From the NCBI GenBank assembly GCA_013399855.1, contig VXAY01004717.1, positions 188,950-252,949 of the forward strand: a stretch of 64,000 bases of DNA, given 5' to 3'. The first letter of the stretch is position 1. Every line of letters begins with the position of its first letter. Of this stretch, positions 36,301 to 49,800 are shown one piece after another. Source of the stretch: Oxyruncus cristatus. Its lineage: Eukaryota > Chordata > Aves > Passeriformes > Cotingidae. The position numbers and the translations under genes were made by a program. The notes beneath the pieces were generated by a model. That model did no database searches, was not told the origin of the DNA, and was given only the letters and a program-made list of their open reading frames with translations.

Positions 36301-36742
36301 ATTTTTTACGCAGCTTCTATTTCATTACCATCACCAAGGTACTCCTCACACATGAGAGAGGGAGGGAGAAAGGAAAGAAAAGATTTAATAAATAACAGAG
36401 AGGAAAATCCTGATGACGTTAATCTCAACCACAGTGAAACAATAGTTTGAAAGCAAGCCAGGTCTCCCTACAGTCCCAGGCTGAAGCCCAGCATCCAGCT
36501 CATTAAAGTAAATAAAACATAACGGTGAATGAAAAAGAAAAATAATAAGAAAGATCACATGAATAATAGAGAGAATCTGAGTACAAGTCCAACCAAATGA
36601 TGTCAACTATTATTTAATTTTTACTTTGCTCTCTCAGAGAAAACACCAGAGAGAAAAAGGAAGGGGGGCCTGGGGAAGTAGTGCGTTAAGGAGAGACAAG
36701 CAAGGATATCCCAGTGGGGTTATGATAACATAATCACTAAAA
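27392..36742. other. long non-coding stretch, no gene recognised
   Basis: About 9 kb with no assignable coding exon. Small low-complexity sites occur: an (AT)n run at 29218-29231, a TTTA run at 29932-29951, and three copies of 'gggaatgt' near 35285-35307. The part at 30085-30260 (including 'ctgttaatcaaagtgactgt') has the look of a conserved non-coding element, but this is only a compositional impression. All open frames are under 121 codons without recognisable domains. Confidence 0.5.
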
Positions 36743-36849
36743 TTATATATATATATACATATATATTTTATATATATATATATATAAAAAATATATATAA
36801 GCCTTNNNNNNNNNNNTATATATATATAAAAAAAATATATATAAGCCTT
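36743..36849. repeat. AT microsatellite duplicated across an 11-N gap
   Basis: An (AT)n tract leads to an A-run, then 'atatatataagcctt' directly before the gap (ending 36805). The same A-run plus 'atatatataagcctt' reappears directly after the gap (ending 36849). The left side reads AAAAAA and the right AAAAAAAA, otherwise they agree. An unmerged overlap of two contig ends explains this better than biology. Confidence 0.9.
36806..36816. other. assembly gap (11 N)
   Basis: Eleven Ns inside the AT microsatellite. Because the flanks repeat each other, the true gap is likely zero or negative in length. Confidence 0.95.
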
Positions 36850-37470
36850 TTGACATTATCCCCTTCCAAAGATAATACAATGGAAAGTCAGAGGGAATAA
36901 AAGAAAGTAATGGTCAGAATTGCTGGAACATTTACACTAAACAGCTCTGGGCTGTTATATCCCAAACGCCCCTTCACTAAAGGGTGGAATCTGGCCCAGA
37001 ATGGACAGTTGTTTATATAATTATTATGGGGGTTAAATCAGTTCTTGACAAAACAAAGAAGACTGACATTAGCAGGTTAAGTCATTCTTATCTAAAATTA
37101 ATAGTATTCAACCAGAGATTCAAATTTGGATGTAAAAAAGACGCTACACTTCTTCTTGTGGTTTAGTAGGAAGCTAATCAGAACCATTCTGAGAATTACT
37201 TTTTCCACACATCCACAGAGATCTTTTCCAAGTACCTAAGACAACTTTTAATACACCTCCTCTTCCCACCAAATCTCACCAAAACATTCTGGCTTCTGAT
37301 CAACACCACTAGAACTGAGATTTGGTCTGGAGACATTCAAAGACTCAGGAGATTTGGTCATAGAAAAAGGAAGTTCTTCTCCGTAGGCTCCGACTGGCAA
37401 AATTTTGCCAGGTACTGGCATTAAGCACATGTTTAAAAAATTTGTAGTAATCAGTATTTGAGTAAAACAC
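36850..37470. other. non-coding stretch, no gene recognised
   Basis: AT-rich; nothing assignable. 'aaagggtggaatctggccc' at about 36979 echoes ancient-repeat wording but is too short. Confidence 0.45.
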
Positions 37471-37523
37471 TCTGGATTCTCGGAATCCAGATTGTGCAGG
37501 TTACATCAGTGTAACCATTGCAC
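37471..37523. other. two adjacent hairpin-forming inverted repeats
   Basis: The first hairpin is 'tctggattc' (37471-37479) and 'gaatccaga' (37483-37491), a perfect 9-bp stem with a 3-base loop. The second begins 3 bases later with 'gtgca' + 'ggttaca' (37494-37505), a 4-base loop, then 'tgtaacc' (37510-37516) and, after a 2-base bulge, 'tgcac' (37519-37523). That is 12 paired bases in total. The wording 'ttacatcagtgtaac' recalls an ancient amniote repeat, so the pair may be a repeat relic with retained symmetry. It is too short for a typical microRNA precursor. Confidence 0.7.
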
Positions 37524-38199
37524 TACCTTAATAATCAGTCCTCATTCTTAAAGCCAAAAGAAAACCAAAAATCATGCTGATTGTTGTTACCTTCAACAAT
37601 GCCAGATTTTCATCTCCAGACACAAAAAAGGTCACCACAAAACCAATATGTTACCAAGTATGTCTTCAGCTCTAAGCCTCGAGCAAAACCTCGGTCACCT
37701 TTGTTATCAACATGTGAATTAATGACAAATACAGACTTTTATGCTGACCTGAGTGTGATTCTTGTAGAGCTGAATGGACAGTGGAAGGCAGGGGGAACTT
37801 GTCCATGACTATGCATTTCAATGCAGCAAAGCAGATTTGCTAATTTTTTTTTTTTTTTTGGCTGCCTTTGCTGTCATTTTGCAGTTTGATTTGACTGACC
37901 TTTTGTATCATCCTTCCTCAATGGAACATACACACATAAATTGAATATATGAGTAGGCATTCAAATCCAAACTTTGATCCTTGGACATGAATAGCACAAG
38001 TTATCAAATATTGAAAGTATTGTATTTTAAGGAAAAAAAAAAAATCATCATATCTACTGCCACCTGAATATAGAATTACAATATTCACAAGTTACACTTA
38101 TTAGTTTGGGAAGCTGATTGTCCAAGCAGGCAGCAGGCTAAAAAAGACTAACAATTATAAAACATGAATTGCAAATCACGAGCGCACAAACCCAAGTAT
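37524..38199. other. non-coding stretch, no gene recognised
   Basis: Contains a T-run at 37845-37859 and an A-run near 38034-38044. Nothing else is assignable. Confidence 0.45.
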
Positions 38200-38420
38200 T
38201 TATGAACAATCTTCAAACAATAAATTATTAATTGAAGAACTTTGTGAGCAACTTGCTACAGCAAATAAATCAGAGAAGTCTGCAATCTGCACAAACAATT
38301 TATTGAATAAATTATTCATTATGAATCAACTATTCACTCGGAGCTGAGTATTTTTTTTTGGTTAATCACTATGAAGATTAATCAAAAATCTACCTAATTC
38401 TATTGCCATGGTGTGAATTA
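38200..38420. promoter_or_regulatory. candidate conserved non-coding element (inference)
   Basis: AT-rich, non-repetitive block with many homeodomain-like cores ('caataaattattaattgaag', 'gaataaattattcattatga', 'gattaatcaaaaatc') and no coding frame. The call is from texture only and conservation is untested. Confidence 0.25.
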
Positions 38421-41400
38421 AAATGTATCCATTACCTATTAGAAGTAGTCAAGCACACAACAGAAAAATACTGAGGTCATTTAAACCATAATCTATTCCA
38501 AATTTGTTTTACCATAAAGTGAATTCGGGGTACTTTAGAAACACAGTGATACATGAGAGAGATTTTGGATACCTGCAATTAGCAGAATGCCTCAGAAAAT
38601 CCAACTATAATTGCATTTATGTTACTTACTCTCAAAAATAAATGCAAAAGAGATTTGGGAACAAGGTCAGCCTTTTATTCTCTTTAAAAACTGGGATAGG
38701 AAAGAGGTGTTTTGTCCTGATTTGATTAGTATGCCCTCCAAGACATTCCCTGCCCTCCAAGACTTTCTGGGTGAACTTGGCAACCGAGAGGTCGTTTGTT
38801 CTCGTTTTGCCTCAGTTGCCCTGGTCTGTAAGGAAGATAACTTCTCTGGGCTGGAGAATAAACACACTGGGCTGATCAGGGCTTAAGATGAACAGCCAAT
38901 ACTAAGCTTGAAAGTCAGAGTATGGGACTTGGCCTTCTAGGAATGAGCATCGTGTTTATAAAACAAGATTACAAATAGCAGTTTTTAACTTCCCTTCTTG
39001 ATCAACCTACACCTTCTGCCTTCACAGCTAACATTTATGATTACTGCTCTGGTTTAACATATCACCTTAAGTTACAGCAAACTCTCAATAGCAGAATAAT
39101 CCAGAAGAAGAACAAGGTGAACTGCATGATCCATTATTTAGGATATACGATGAGCACACAACAGAGAAAGACCATCTGTGATGCTGCGGGGGCACGTGGG
39201 GATCCCTGAACACACCCCAAAGCCACAGCAGGGAGCACAGCAACCCACAAAACATGGCTCTGCTGCTCCCAGACCACAGGCAGGGAAAGAATCTATGGCT
39301 ATGCCCATAACATAGCTAGCATTCCCAATAATCAAGGCTTGACTGTCATTTTTTTTTTTTTTGGATGATTATGGCCCTTGAGGTCTCCAAACACTGTGCA
39401 GTTTAATAACATAATTCTCCATCAGCAGCACAGACAACCACATTCAAAAGGGGGTTTGGGGAAACCAGGAAACTAGTCAGGCACAGACAGTGCCGTGGGA
39501 TTGCTCTTTTTCTTTCATAGGGCAGACAAACCTTTCCTGCATCATCCTCTTCAACGTGAAAGGGCATCTTGAGGTATAGAGATGAGAAAGGCACATAGCT
39601 AACAGGCAACAAGACATCTCCAGTAAACTATTTCTTAATCTCACTTTATCCAAAAAACTTCTAATAAGCCCAAGTGTCAATTTCCAACAAAAGCTTTCTT
39701 CACGCCCCTGGACAAATGATATTCAAAGCTGAATTTGCCCAAGTTAGCTTGAAACACTGTGGGACAAACGTAAAGCAAATTGTAAACAGTTTAAAAATTA
39801 AAAACTACAAAACTGAGGGTAAGGTATATTGCTGCTAATTCTGTTTTGCCCTTAGAACATATGACTCAGTAATACATGGCTTTTAACTAAGGCTTTTAAA
39901 ACTAGATTTTACATTAGATCACATTATAATCTTGTAGCAAGTTTCTCCAAGAACTGCTAATTTTACTTAGTGGGGGTAACTCTGGATTTATACTAGTACA
40001 ATCGTAGTAATAGTCTGCTCACTGGCTCTTAGGGTTTTGAGTTGGTTTAAACAGCAGAGTATTAATATTTTCATTAGTCATCACCAGAGAATGAGCTGAC
40101 ATAAGTGTCTTACAGGAGTGAATACACATAGAAATAACTGGGTGCCTGTATCAGGAGGAAGCACTCAAAAATTTTGTTGGGGTTTTTTAGTAAAAAGCAG
40201 AATTGGATGTTTTATTCACCCCTATTCTACACATCCTGTCTAACTAAACTTCATCTCAGAGTCCTGGCATAGAATCCACTTCTTTTATTCTTTCAGTGCC
40301 ACTCACCCCTACATCTGTCCTATGTTTGATAGAATGGGTAAGCAGAAAAAATGGAAGGACAACCCATTTAGAGCCACCCTTCTCCAAATTCAAGTTCCCT
40401 GTTGAACGTCCTCTTACCTCACATCTCTCTGCTGCAGCTGCAAATGGTTTTCATGCTTATGTTGCTCACAGAACAGCAAGAGGGATGTTTGCTACAGTTA
40501 CAGTGAATGCATTCATTTTTTTTTTCACATCAATAACACTATTTTTTAAACATCTGATTTGCCCTTTCAGTTTTCCACAGGAATTTAAAAATAGTAAAAC
40601 CAGTCTTAGAATAAATAGCTTGCATTTGCTACCTAGATTTAATTTCTGCTTTTTTCATAGGATTAGTTAATTTGCCATAAAACTTCAACCACTGCTGATA
40701 CCGGATTCCAGCATCCATAGTTCCCTACAGAATTTTATTGCCCCTAATATAATAAAATGTAGTTTAACCTTCACTACTAATTTCAGAATTAACTACTACA
40801 AACCTGACTAAACGGCCTTTTTTATCCCATACACGTTATCTGCTCATTATTCGCCTGAACTTGCCTTCCTTTCACAGCTAAAGTTCAGGAAGGGGTTCAA
40901 CAGAAGCTTTAGAGCTACAAAGGGTAACTCGGAACAGAAAAGCTTCCAGAGGAAGGATATCTGAAAGATTCCTTCAGGAGGAATGTTGCAAATCCAACAT
41001 CACTACAATGCAAAATAATCACAAATTCTCGCTAAATAGGGATAAGGGCAACTGTGTAGACTAAGTGTAATCTTGCTAATAATCAGTTTTCAGTCATAAT
41101 AATAATCCAGTGACAATGCTATGACCTAAACCTCTGTGAGATGTAGAAAATACCTAACTTCTGGCACTGATGGCACTTTAGAAAGAGATACCCTCTGGTC
41201 TACAAATAAGTCTTTTGAAACCCAGGTGAGACACAGCAACAAACCTTTTCATGCCTTCCCACATATTTCCTTTTGGCAGCACCAAAAAAAAACCCCATCA
41301 GTATTCTCTTCATTTGGATAAACACAAAAAGGAATGTGCTGTTTATTGAAAATGGAATATTGTAACATTGCTGTAGGTTTGTTTGCGTGCAGGATTAAAG

Positions 41401-44400
41401 AAAGAATAATTTATTTAAAACTAACAGAACATTTTGGTCATTGCCTCCAAAACCAAACCTGTCTCAGTGTCAGACTTAGAAATCCCATTAACTCACACTT
41501 TTTACTGCCAGTGCCATTTTTCATGGTATGCCATAGGCACTGTAATAGGCACTCACAGTTTGGATGCAATGATGAATAAAACCCATTTTAATCTCTGTTT
41601 AAATGGATGGCTTTGTCTCAGGCCAGGTATTAAGCAATGAAAGCTCCTAAATATTAGCAGATACTGTCAAAATCCACCAGCTTTAGTGACCCACCATGCC
41701 TAATTTTGCACATCCTGTACTGTAAAAAGACTACATTACAAAGCTGAAGAAGAAATTAAATGACACAAATCTTAATGCAACCTTAAACCTTGCACCTCTC
41801 CTTGCAAGTCTCAGCTCAGTTTAGAGAGAGTCACTAAGCTGGCAGGAAAGGAAGCTGGACTGGTGGGCAATTCCACCACCACACAGTATTTCTCATGCAA
41901 CACACATGCCAAATAGCTCCCTTTGGAGGCCATGGCTGGGCTGCACCAGGAGTTCTCACTGATGGCTTGAACTGACCCCCACAGGAGGAAGGTTGCTCTG
42001 ACACTCGACATCTTCTCTGACCTCAGACTGCCTGGGTTTCCCACCATAAAACATTTCAAGCCTGCCTTAACTCCCCGCAAAGCACATCTGTCTCCCACTT
42101 CTAATCTGGGTAACACCCTCAAGTTGTCTGAACAACCCTCCACCAACACTCTTTTGTTTTCCTCTTCCCTTATTCTGCTCAATAAAGCTGGTTTTTGGCA
42201 TATTAAAGCTTAATTTGTTTAAGAACAAACAGTTGGGGGCCTGCATCTCACAGATGAGAGTGACAGATCACATGAGGAGACCAAAGACTTCAGGGGCTGA
42301 AGATTTGGCAGGTTTGTGTCTCAGCGGAGATACAGAGCTCATTGTCATGTTTCCAAAAGGCATTACACAGGGCTCCAAGGTGGAGCTGTTTACCAATACT
42401 GTGATCTCTCCCCAGATGCAGTTGCTACTGCAGCTAATTAAGAGAACAATTAAGACTAAGGCAATCAGTCAAGTACACAGATTCGAGTCATTTTCTCCAC
42501 TCTCCGATGCTGCGCTGGCTCCCAGAGGGCTAAACCTTATTCACTCATTCAGAAAATGACAGGAAGAAGCTATTAAATATCTGAAAACCATAAAAATGCA
42601 ATCATACTGTTCCTGAGCTGAGCCACTCACCAGAGACCAATGCCAGGCAACTTAAGAAACTTGCTGGCCCCCAGAATTCACATACTTACAAATAAGAAAA
42701 TTAATCAAAAGCAGTTCAGATCAAAATTTAATTAAAAAGAAAAGGATTGCACAAGACTTCCTGAGATTTCTCTGTTTTATGTTTATGACTGATCAATATT
42801 ACGTGTTATCAGCTCAGTGTATGACAAATTCCACTGGGCATCTTTAAAGAGGAAGTAACAGATTAAATATTGAGCTAAACAATTTAATCTCTGCTTTAAA
42901 AGGTTTTCAGATATTTGTAAAGGTAAATCCTATTAGAGTATAAATGTCTCCATGTGCTGGTGCTGTAGTCCCGTCACAGAGGAATTTGTAAACACCAGGA
43001 GACAGGCCCTCATTAAATATAAATTTCCTTCTTTTGTAGAGCTATTGATGAAAAGAGAGAAAGCATTTATGTCTTCAACAGAGGGGGAAATAGTTTTAAG
43101 AGTGAGATTTAAATGTATCTATAGGTATAAGTAAATATGCATCACACTTCTACAACGGTCAATGCCAGCTGGCTCCCTAAATCCATTTAAACGCAACTGA
43201 GAGCACTGATCCTTCACACCTCACAGTGATGATGGAAAAGACTCATCTACTGGAAATAAAAACATGATCAGCTGTGCCAAGAACATACAAGAACTGAGAG
43301 TTACACGTGATAAAGAAACAACTTAGGAGAAAGGCTAAATCCAAAACATACTGTACATCTAGCTATTATGTGGATACACCATATACGTATATACACATGC
43401 AGGCATACAACAAATGTGGTTTGTCAAGCACACACAGGTCATACTGCCAGTGTAGATGTTAAGACAAGCAACATCAAGGAAGCACAACACGTGCCCTCTC
43501 GGCTGCAGTGCCTTCAGAAGTACTGCAGCACCCCATCCCCCCTCACTGGAGGGAACATTTTACCCCAGTGACCAACACCTGTCCCTCAGCACCTGCACAG
43601 GTGTCAGCACTGGGGCTTACAGCACACACAGCCACAGGAAGTGTTGTTTCAACCGTTCCTGCAGCTCCCCAGGTAACCTTCAACCTAGAATGCAGTGCAG
43701 AACCCGTGCTTATCTGTCTCTATTCCCCTGCCCCAAGTAGCAAGCTTATGTCTAATAAATAAATCTCAATCAGTGACCAGCACGAACACCACCAGTCCGC
43801 CAAAAGCAGTTCCTTAAGTGTTTTACCACCCAGGACCATCCCATCACACCACTGGTGGAGCACCAGGCCAAGCCAGCCTCCTGCACCCATCCCCCCCAGA
43901 GCCCTGCAGGCAGTTTTGCTGTTTCTGAGCCAGTGGCTTTCTTCATTTTGCATTTGGGAATTAGTCTCTTTTTTTTCCCCAATTTTATGTGAAAAGGGAT
44001 TAAAGTAATTAGAGGTTTCACACGGTCCCTTCTCCTATCCCCTCTCTCCCCCGAAACCATTAATCAGCTCTATTCAATTTCTACCCAAGCCAGTAAAAGA
44101 GGGAGAGGAGGAGAAGAAATATTTTGGACATTTAGAGGAATTTGACATTTGTTATGGAAGGCTGGGTGACTTAAGAAGCAGAAATACAAAACAGATACAA
44201 ACAAATGTATTGTATATAATGTTGCTGTGACAAATAGCAACATTAATAAAATGGGACAATCTTTCTATCAGAGAAAGAGAAAAAAATGACAGTAATAAGG
44301 ATCTTAACAGTTTCTCAGTCAAAACTAGATAAACTCCCAAGGGCTAAATTTCAAAAACAAATGTAATTTAGGTTACAAGAAACTTCTTAATCCAAAAGTA

Positions 44401-44910
44401 CAAGTTACTACATAGGTACTACAGTTTTCTGTAAATAGAATCACTAATATTTCCAAATGATGGCTTTGTTTCAGAACAAGCCTACATACAAATGTAGAAG
44501 TGTTAAACTTGGTCCTTCCAATTCCCACTTTTCAGACATTTACATATTTGGAAAAAGAGATGAAGTTTTATCATGAAGTCAGTGACCAGGACAGTCAGTG
44601 TTTTTCAACCCTGAACTGAGGGATGCCAAATGAACTTCAAAGAGAGTGGTATAAGATGAAAGGGGGACTCTCACCTTGGTGGTCCTGCCCCAGGACACCA
44701 TCAACACTAACAGGCAAAGAAGGAATAGAAAAGTTATGGCAGAGGACACAAAGGGACAAAAACTCCCTGCTGTTGAGTTTTAAATAAAGGCCAGTTCTTC
44801 AGGAAACCCCATTGCAACAAACTTGTGTAGGCTAGGAGAACCTATACAGGAAGCATTTGCTCACCCACTGCTCACACTCTGCCCTGACACACACTATCTC
44901 CCACTATCCA
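38421..44910. other. non-coding stretch, no gene recognised
   Basis: About 6.5 kb without assignable exons. Frames of 123-124 codons at 40296-40670 (plus) and 41811-42182 (minus) have no recognisable domains. Nothing matched a repeat family confidently. A T-run lies at about 39351-39361. Confidence 0.5.
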
Positions 44911-44970
44911 AGACAAGCAGCTGCACTAGATGGACCTGAATTATGGCATTATCTGACTATTATATTTTAT
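44911..44970 (+). repeat. possible ancient CR1 3' end
   Basis: 'gacaagcagctgcactagat', 'ggacctgaattatggcatta' and 'tctgactattatattttata' loosely follow the old CR1 3' end 'gacaggatactgggctagatggacctttggtctgacccagtatggccattcttatgttctta'. The match is degenerate and short, so this could be coincidental. Confidence 0.3.
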
Positions 44971-46250
44971 ATAATTGATTTCTAGAAGGTTATCACCATT
45001 GAGAATTTACCTTCTTATTACTGTTTAGACTTAGTTTCCCATCTCACCTTAACATCAGAACCCAGATGTTTGGGGGGTTTTTTTATGTATTTTCATGGGT
45101 AGTGGAAAAGGTAAAAAAATCCATGGCCCTGTGTGATTGCATCTCAATACCAAATGACCAGTGCAGAGAAAAACAAGGGGGTTTTTTTCCCCCGTATTGG
45201 ATGGAATCACCACCGCGCTTAACTAATTATAGTTCTACTGTCAAGGGCACCACAGCCACAATATGCTTTTGACACTTGGGATAAGCTGCAGGAATACATT
45301 TCTGCAAAGACATGATCGGCCCTGCACTGCATCCCTGGTGCTGAACCTGAGCAGCATCTAAAAGGCAAAATTTCATGGGACTCCTTGCAAGCACAGAGAT
45401 CTGGCTACACACAGCTGGTAAACCCCTGCAGTCAGCTGCTCTGTGCAAACTCTTACGGAGATTTGCCTTGCCAGGAATGTCCATGGGAGCTGCCATGACC
45501 AAAATGGGCCCAAGCATGTCTGTCAAGGTTAAAGTTGGGTCCAAATTAGGATTTTTAGCTTTATACCCTCTACAAGTACACATGTACTGTCTATTCTTAT
45601 GAATCTACCTTCATTAACACACTTAAGCAAACACTGAACAAATAAGCAGTGGTACAGACATGAAATTGGAGTCACAGAGGACTTTCATGCCACTAGATGC
45701 TGTGAAAACGTAAAACTGAAAAAGCAGGTCCACCACCTTCTTCAGCTTGCTCCCCTCAAAACTCTGTTTTTCTGTCTTTTGCAAGCTCTCTCACTCATGA
45801 GATGCTGAGTAGCTTTACAAAGCAAACAAGAAGGTGTAACTTAACTGCTGCATTTAAAAAGGTGGGTATTCCAAGTGCTGCTTTTGCAAAGAGAACAGAA
45901 AGCAGCACGGATATGTTCAGTACAGCAGTCCAGGACATACCAGGGCTAATCTGCCCGGAATCTCAGGAATAAAGGGGAGTTTGCCCTTTAGATGAAAACC
46001 ATCTCGTCCCCTTTGTTGTTTTCAAAGTGTTTGTTAAAAAGCCAATTCCTTGATACAGTCTCATATTGTGCTATTGATTATTATGCAGAACCTCCCTCCC
46101 ACTCCCTTCCAGCTGAAATTTTGCAGGAGTAATGCTTTATAATCAAGAGCATGCTCCGCTCTGGATGGACTTGCCAGTGCAGCAGCTCTCCTCCAACACC
46201 CCCAAGGACAGCTGCAAAAAATGAGCAGGCTACCTCCCGGAGCTATCTAA
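44971..46250. other. non-coding stretch, no gene recognised
   Basis: Two opposed frames (minus 45227-45583, plus 45375-45602) overlap each other and have no domain. No other feature was identified. Confidence 0.45.
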
Positions 46251-46320
46251 GGACCAGATCCAAACTTCATTGAATTCTATGGAAAAATTCCCACTGACTT
46301 CAATGGGCTTTGGATCAACC
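46251..46320. repeat. ancient amniote interspersed repeat with inverted arms
   Basis: 'ggaccagatccaaacttcat', 'tcccactgacttcaatgggc' and 'tttggatcaa' follow the old repeat typified by 'cagatcc... ccattgacttcaatgg ...ggatctgg'. The arms 'gatccaaa' (46257-46264) and 'tttggatc' (46309-46316) are perfect inverted copies, as expected for that quasi-palindromic repeat. The family name is not assigned. Confidence 0.5.
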
Positions 46321-46379
46321 CCCTGCAGAGGAACACTTTTTAAAATAAACATTAGGGGGGAAAAAAATCATTAGGACTA

Positions 46380-46830
46380 TAAAGGCTTTCATATTATCTC
46401 CTGCATACATTTTAAAGCAAGAGGGTGGGAATGTGCTCTTTTCTCCTTATGAATGTGTCATCGAGAAGTCATGCAATTGTGAGATTGCAAAGAGGGGAAA
46501 AGAAATATGGCCTAACGTCTACAAAATCAACCTCTGTCTAGACCTAGATTTCATTAGGAAGTTTTAAAAAATACGAGTTAGCCACACAAATTTTAAAAAC
46601 TCTCTTTAGAAAAAAACTAATGTAAAACTCCCTAGATTTGTAAAGCACTTCGACAGTAAGTATAACCTTGAGAGTGTCTAAAATGAAAAGGAGAAAAGTT
46701 AGAATAAAATAAATTACAGTCCACGTGAGCTTTTGATGAAAATGTAATATTATGCTTAAATGAGATTAGCGGAAACATTTGCTTTGTTTTCTGTACAAAG
46801 CATACATAGCGGTGTAAGAATTATTCCTGG
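46380..46830. promoter_or_regulatory. candidate conserved non-coding element (inference)
   Basis: Non-repetitive AT-rich sequence without open frames. It holds enhancer-like words such as 'ttacagtccacgtgagcttt' (with an E-box CACGTG), 'cttaaatgagattagcggaa' and 'catttgctttgttttctgta'. Called on texture only. Confidence 0.25.
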
Positions 46831-49800
46831 GGTTTTGCCTCTCCAAATATACTTCTACCTGGGACCCAATCAGGCTGAGCTCACAGGCAGGTACATATAA
46901 TACACCCTTCAAAAGTATGCAACCAGAATCCTTCCAAAATGCAAAGTTTCCTCCTGCTCTCAGAGGAATGATACCCAGGGCTGAGTCTGAAACCAGTAAG
47001 CCTCTGGATAGCTATTATTTCTAGGATCAGAATCTGAGATTTACCATCCACCTTTGACAGTTCCTGGACAGTTCCTTCACAGCAAGACAGATGTCTTCCT
47101 GCTGGTAATCCCTCTCCAAAAGTCTCTCTCTGCTCAAGAGCTGCAGATGCATTTTCTGGGCTCAGTCCTTCTTTTAAGCTCAGCTTTTAAGTTGCCCCTG
47201 CAGATTTGCACACAGGAAAATGCTGAAGCCTGGTCCTGAATGCTGGCTCCAGGTCACCCAGAGAGAAGTGACACCATCAGGACTATGGGGTGGATGGGCT
47301 TCAGGGTAGATTTGGCTCAAGGTCCAACTGAGCACAAGCGTGAACTACCAAACTGCCTGATCTGAAGCAAGCTCCATGCTGTGAGAAGCTTATGCAGAAG
47401 CAATGCCCTCTGATTCTCCCTTTCATTCAATTATTCCCAGGATCTAACCTTGCAAATTTGACTAGAGCTATATGAATATGAAAGAAAGTTTTAAAATGCA
47501 CAGGCTCAGAAATCAAATTTTTCTTAGCAAAAATGAATAAATACCAAAATCTTTTTGAGGGTAGAATAAAAGTGTCATATTGCACCAGAAGTATTTTAAA
47601 AACAATATACTCTTTAAGAATGAGAAATGGTATTAAAAGGAAAGAAAGTTTCATTTAGATCAATATTAAAACATTTCCTTTACACTTTCCTGGGATTTTG
47701 TCCTTCTACTCAGCCCAAACTACCATCTGAATTTCATCCAGACTTGCAAATAATTTCAATAACCACAAAACTGGATTTCCATTTCTCTTTTGGGATAGCT
47801 GAGAATAATCTTGTCTGAAAAATAAAATAATTCTAACTGGAACACCAAGAAGGAATAAGTCATGCTCAGGACTGAAGTCATTGCATGGGACATTTCAGAT
47901 GCCTTTGTGTGGCTGTAGTTGTACACACACAGTAAGTTTTGGTTCTGGGAATTCAGACAGAATCCTTTCAGCTCTCTAGCTTCCAACAATTTGTGACAAA
48001 CATAGCAATATTTAAGGATAGGACTATTTCTTTTACTGTAATTACTTAATGACACTAGTGAAACGATCAAAGAAGTTCCAGAAGCTGAAAATCCATTCCA
48101 ATGCAGACATAAAAATAATTGGGTTGAAGAGTCATGTTTTAGCACTTTCTTTTCAGTCATGCCCCAGAGATTTGCTCACAGCCCACAACAATTTCAAAAC
48201 CATACTTCTGGGGAATAGTACAATATAACCATAAAATTACACTTGAGATAAGATTTAATTATCATTCTCACCTTTCCAACACCTTTCAAGAAGTAATCCT
48301 TAAAAGCCTCGCAAGAAAGAATATTGCAATTAAAATTACAGCATGCAACAATGATATTAAAAGAAAGACAAACTGCTTTATAGGTTTAATAAGAGCTTAA
48401 GTTCAACAGCTTTATTCAAAAATACTACAAGTGATCCTGTCTGATGGATTTTAGATATTCACTTTGGGCCAGAGGATGTTAGAGCTAAATAAAACAAGCT
48501 GACATTACACCTGAAGAGATCTTTTCATTCATTTGAGCCACGAGTCTGAAGAAAGCCATTGGATCTGCAGTGGGTGGACTATCACGGAGGAAGTGTCATG
48601 TTCTCATGGGGTTTAATTTCAGTGCAGTTGGATTCACAGTGAAAGCAGATGCCACTGTGGAACAGCACTACTCCATGGTACTAACTCCCACCTTCTCCAG
48701 CTCCCCCTCTCCTCCATGCTCAAGAGTCTATTGACAGTACAATACAAACCAAGAGACTGAACCGCTCTGGGCTGCAAGATCAGGTCCACCAGCAGCTAAC
48801 TTGGCCTTACAGTCTTACCCAGGGCAGTAGTTGTCACACCTGGAAGATACTTCTTTGTCACATTATTTTGGAGCAGAGGCCAAACCAATTTGCGTTTGGG
48901 AGATTCCAGGCACAGAGGGAGGACAGCCAGTCCTACGAGGCTGCGAGGATCTCAGAGGCTTGAAACCTTATGCCATGGCTGCCATTTTGGTCTCTTGTTC
49001 TCTCAGGGAATGTGTAAATCATCCTCCAACTGTGCATGCAGTGCCAGTAGGCAAGACACACCTCAGCAGAAGGGAAAGGGAAGCACAGCCTCAGTAATGT
49101 ATCCCATAGCCCACATTACTTCCCCAGCAGATAAAAATCCTGGGGTCAGCTGGACCTTCCAGACAGAGGGGAGTGTGCCCTACAGGCATCCAGCTAGCTA
49201 GAGAACCAAATTTATTGTAATTACAGCAGCAGGAAGCTCTAATTTATGTTCCTAAGAATCTAGCACTTCTTAGGGTGGGTAGTTTGTTTCTGGCAGTTGA
49301 CTGCCTGAAGTGTGCACAGGAGCCCGCAACACGTCATCATGGGCAGATTTAGAAAGACAAGACTTAGAGGTTGCTGGTGAATCCCTCAAAACAACTATCC
49401 TAGGGTTCTCTGAACCAAAGGCTAAATGACAACTTTCATTCAAGCAACCTGAAAATGAACTGTGGGCAGGGAGAGAGAAGGGAATAGTCTGGTCTTGCTT
49501 TTTAATGAAAGGATGCAATCTCTTCATAAATATTCCCAGAAATACTCCCAAAAAGAAAAGCTGATCCTTCATTAATGATTAGGTATGGAAGGGAGGAGTG
49601 AGTTCTCCCTTGTTGCCTACATCTTGAGCAGAACGGAAAGAGCATCTTCCAATTAGATGAATAACTATGAAAAGACGGACTTCATTGAATACTCCAAATG
49701 AATTCATCAGGGTCAATCACACCAAAAAGAAAAAACAAACCAAAACCGTTAGGTATTTTGTATGCTTCCAAATAAAAACTTTCCCTTTATTGTTTCTAAA

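Noticed and set aside
47756..48160. 134-codon minus-strand frame
   Set aside because: AT-driven composition with no domain and no homology recognised.
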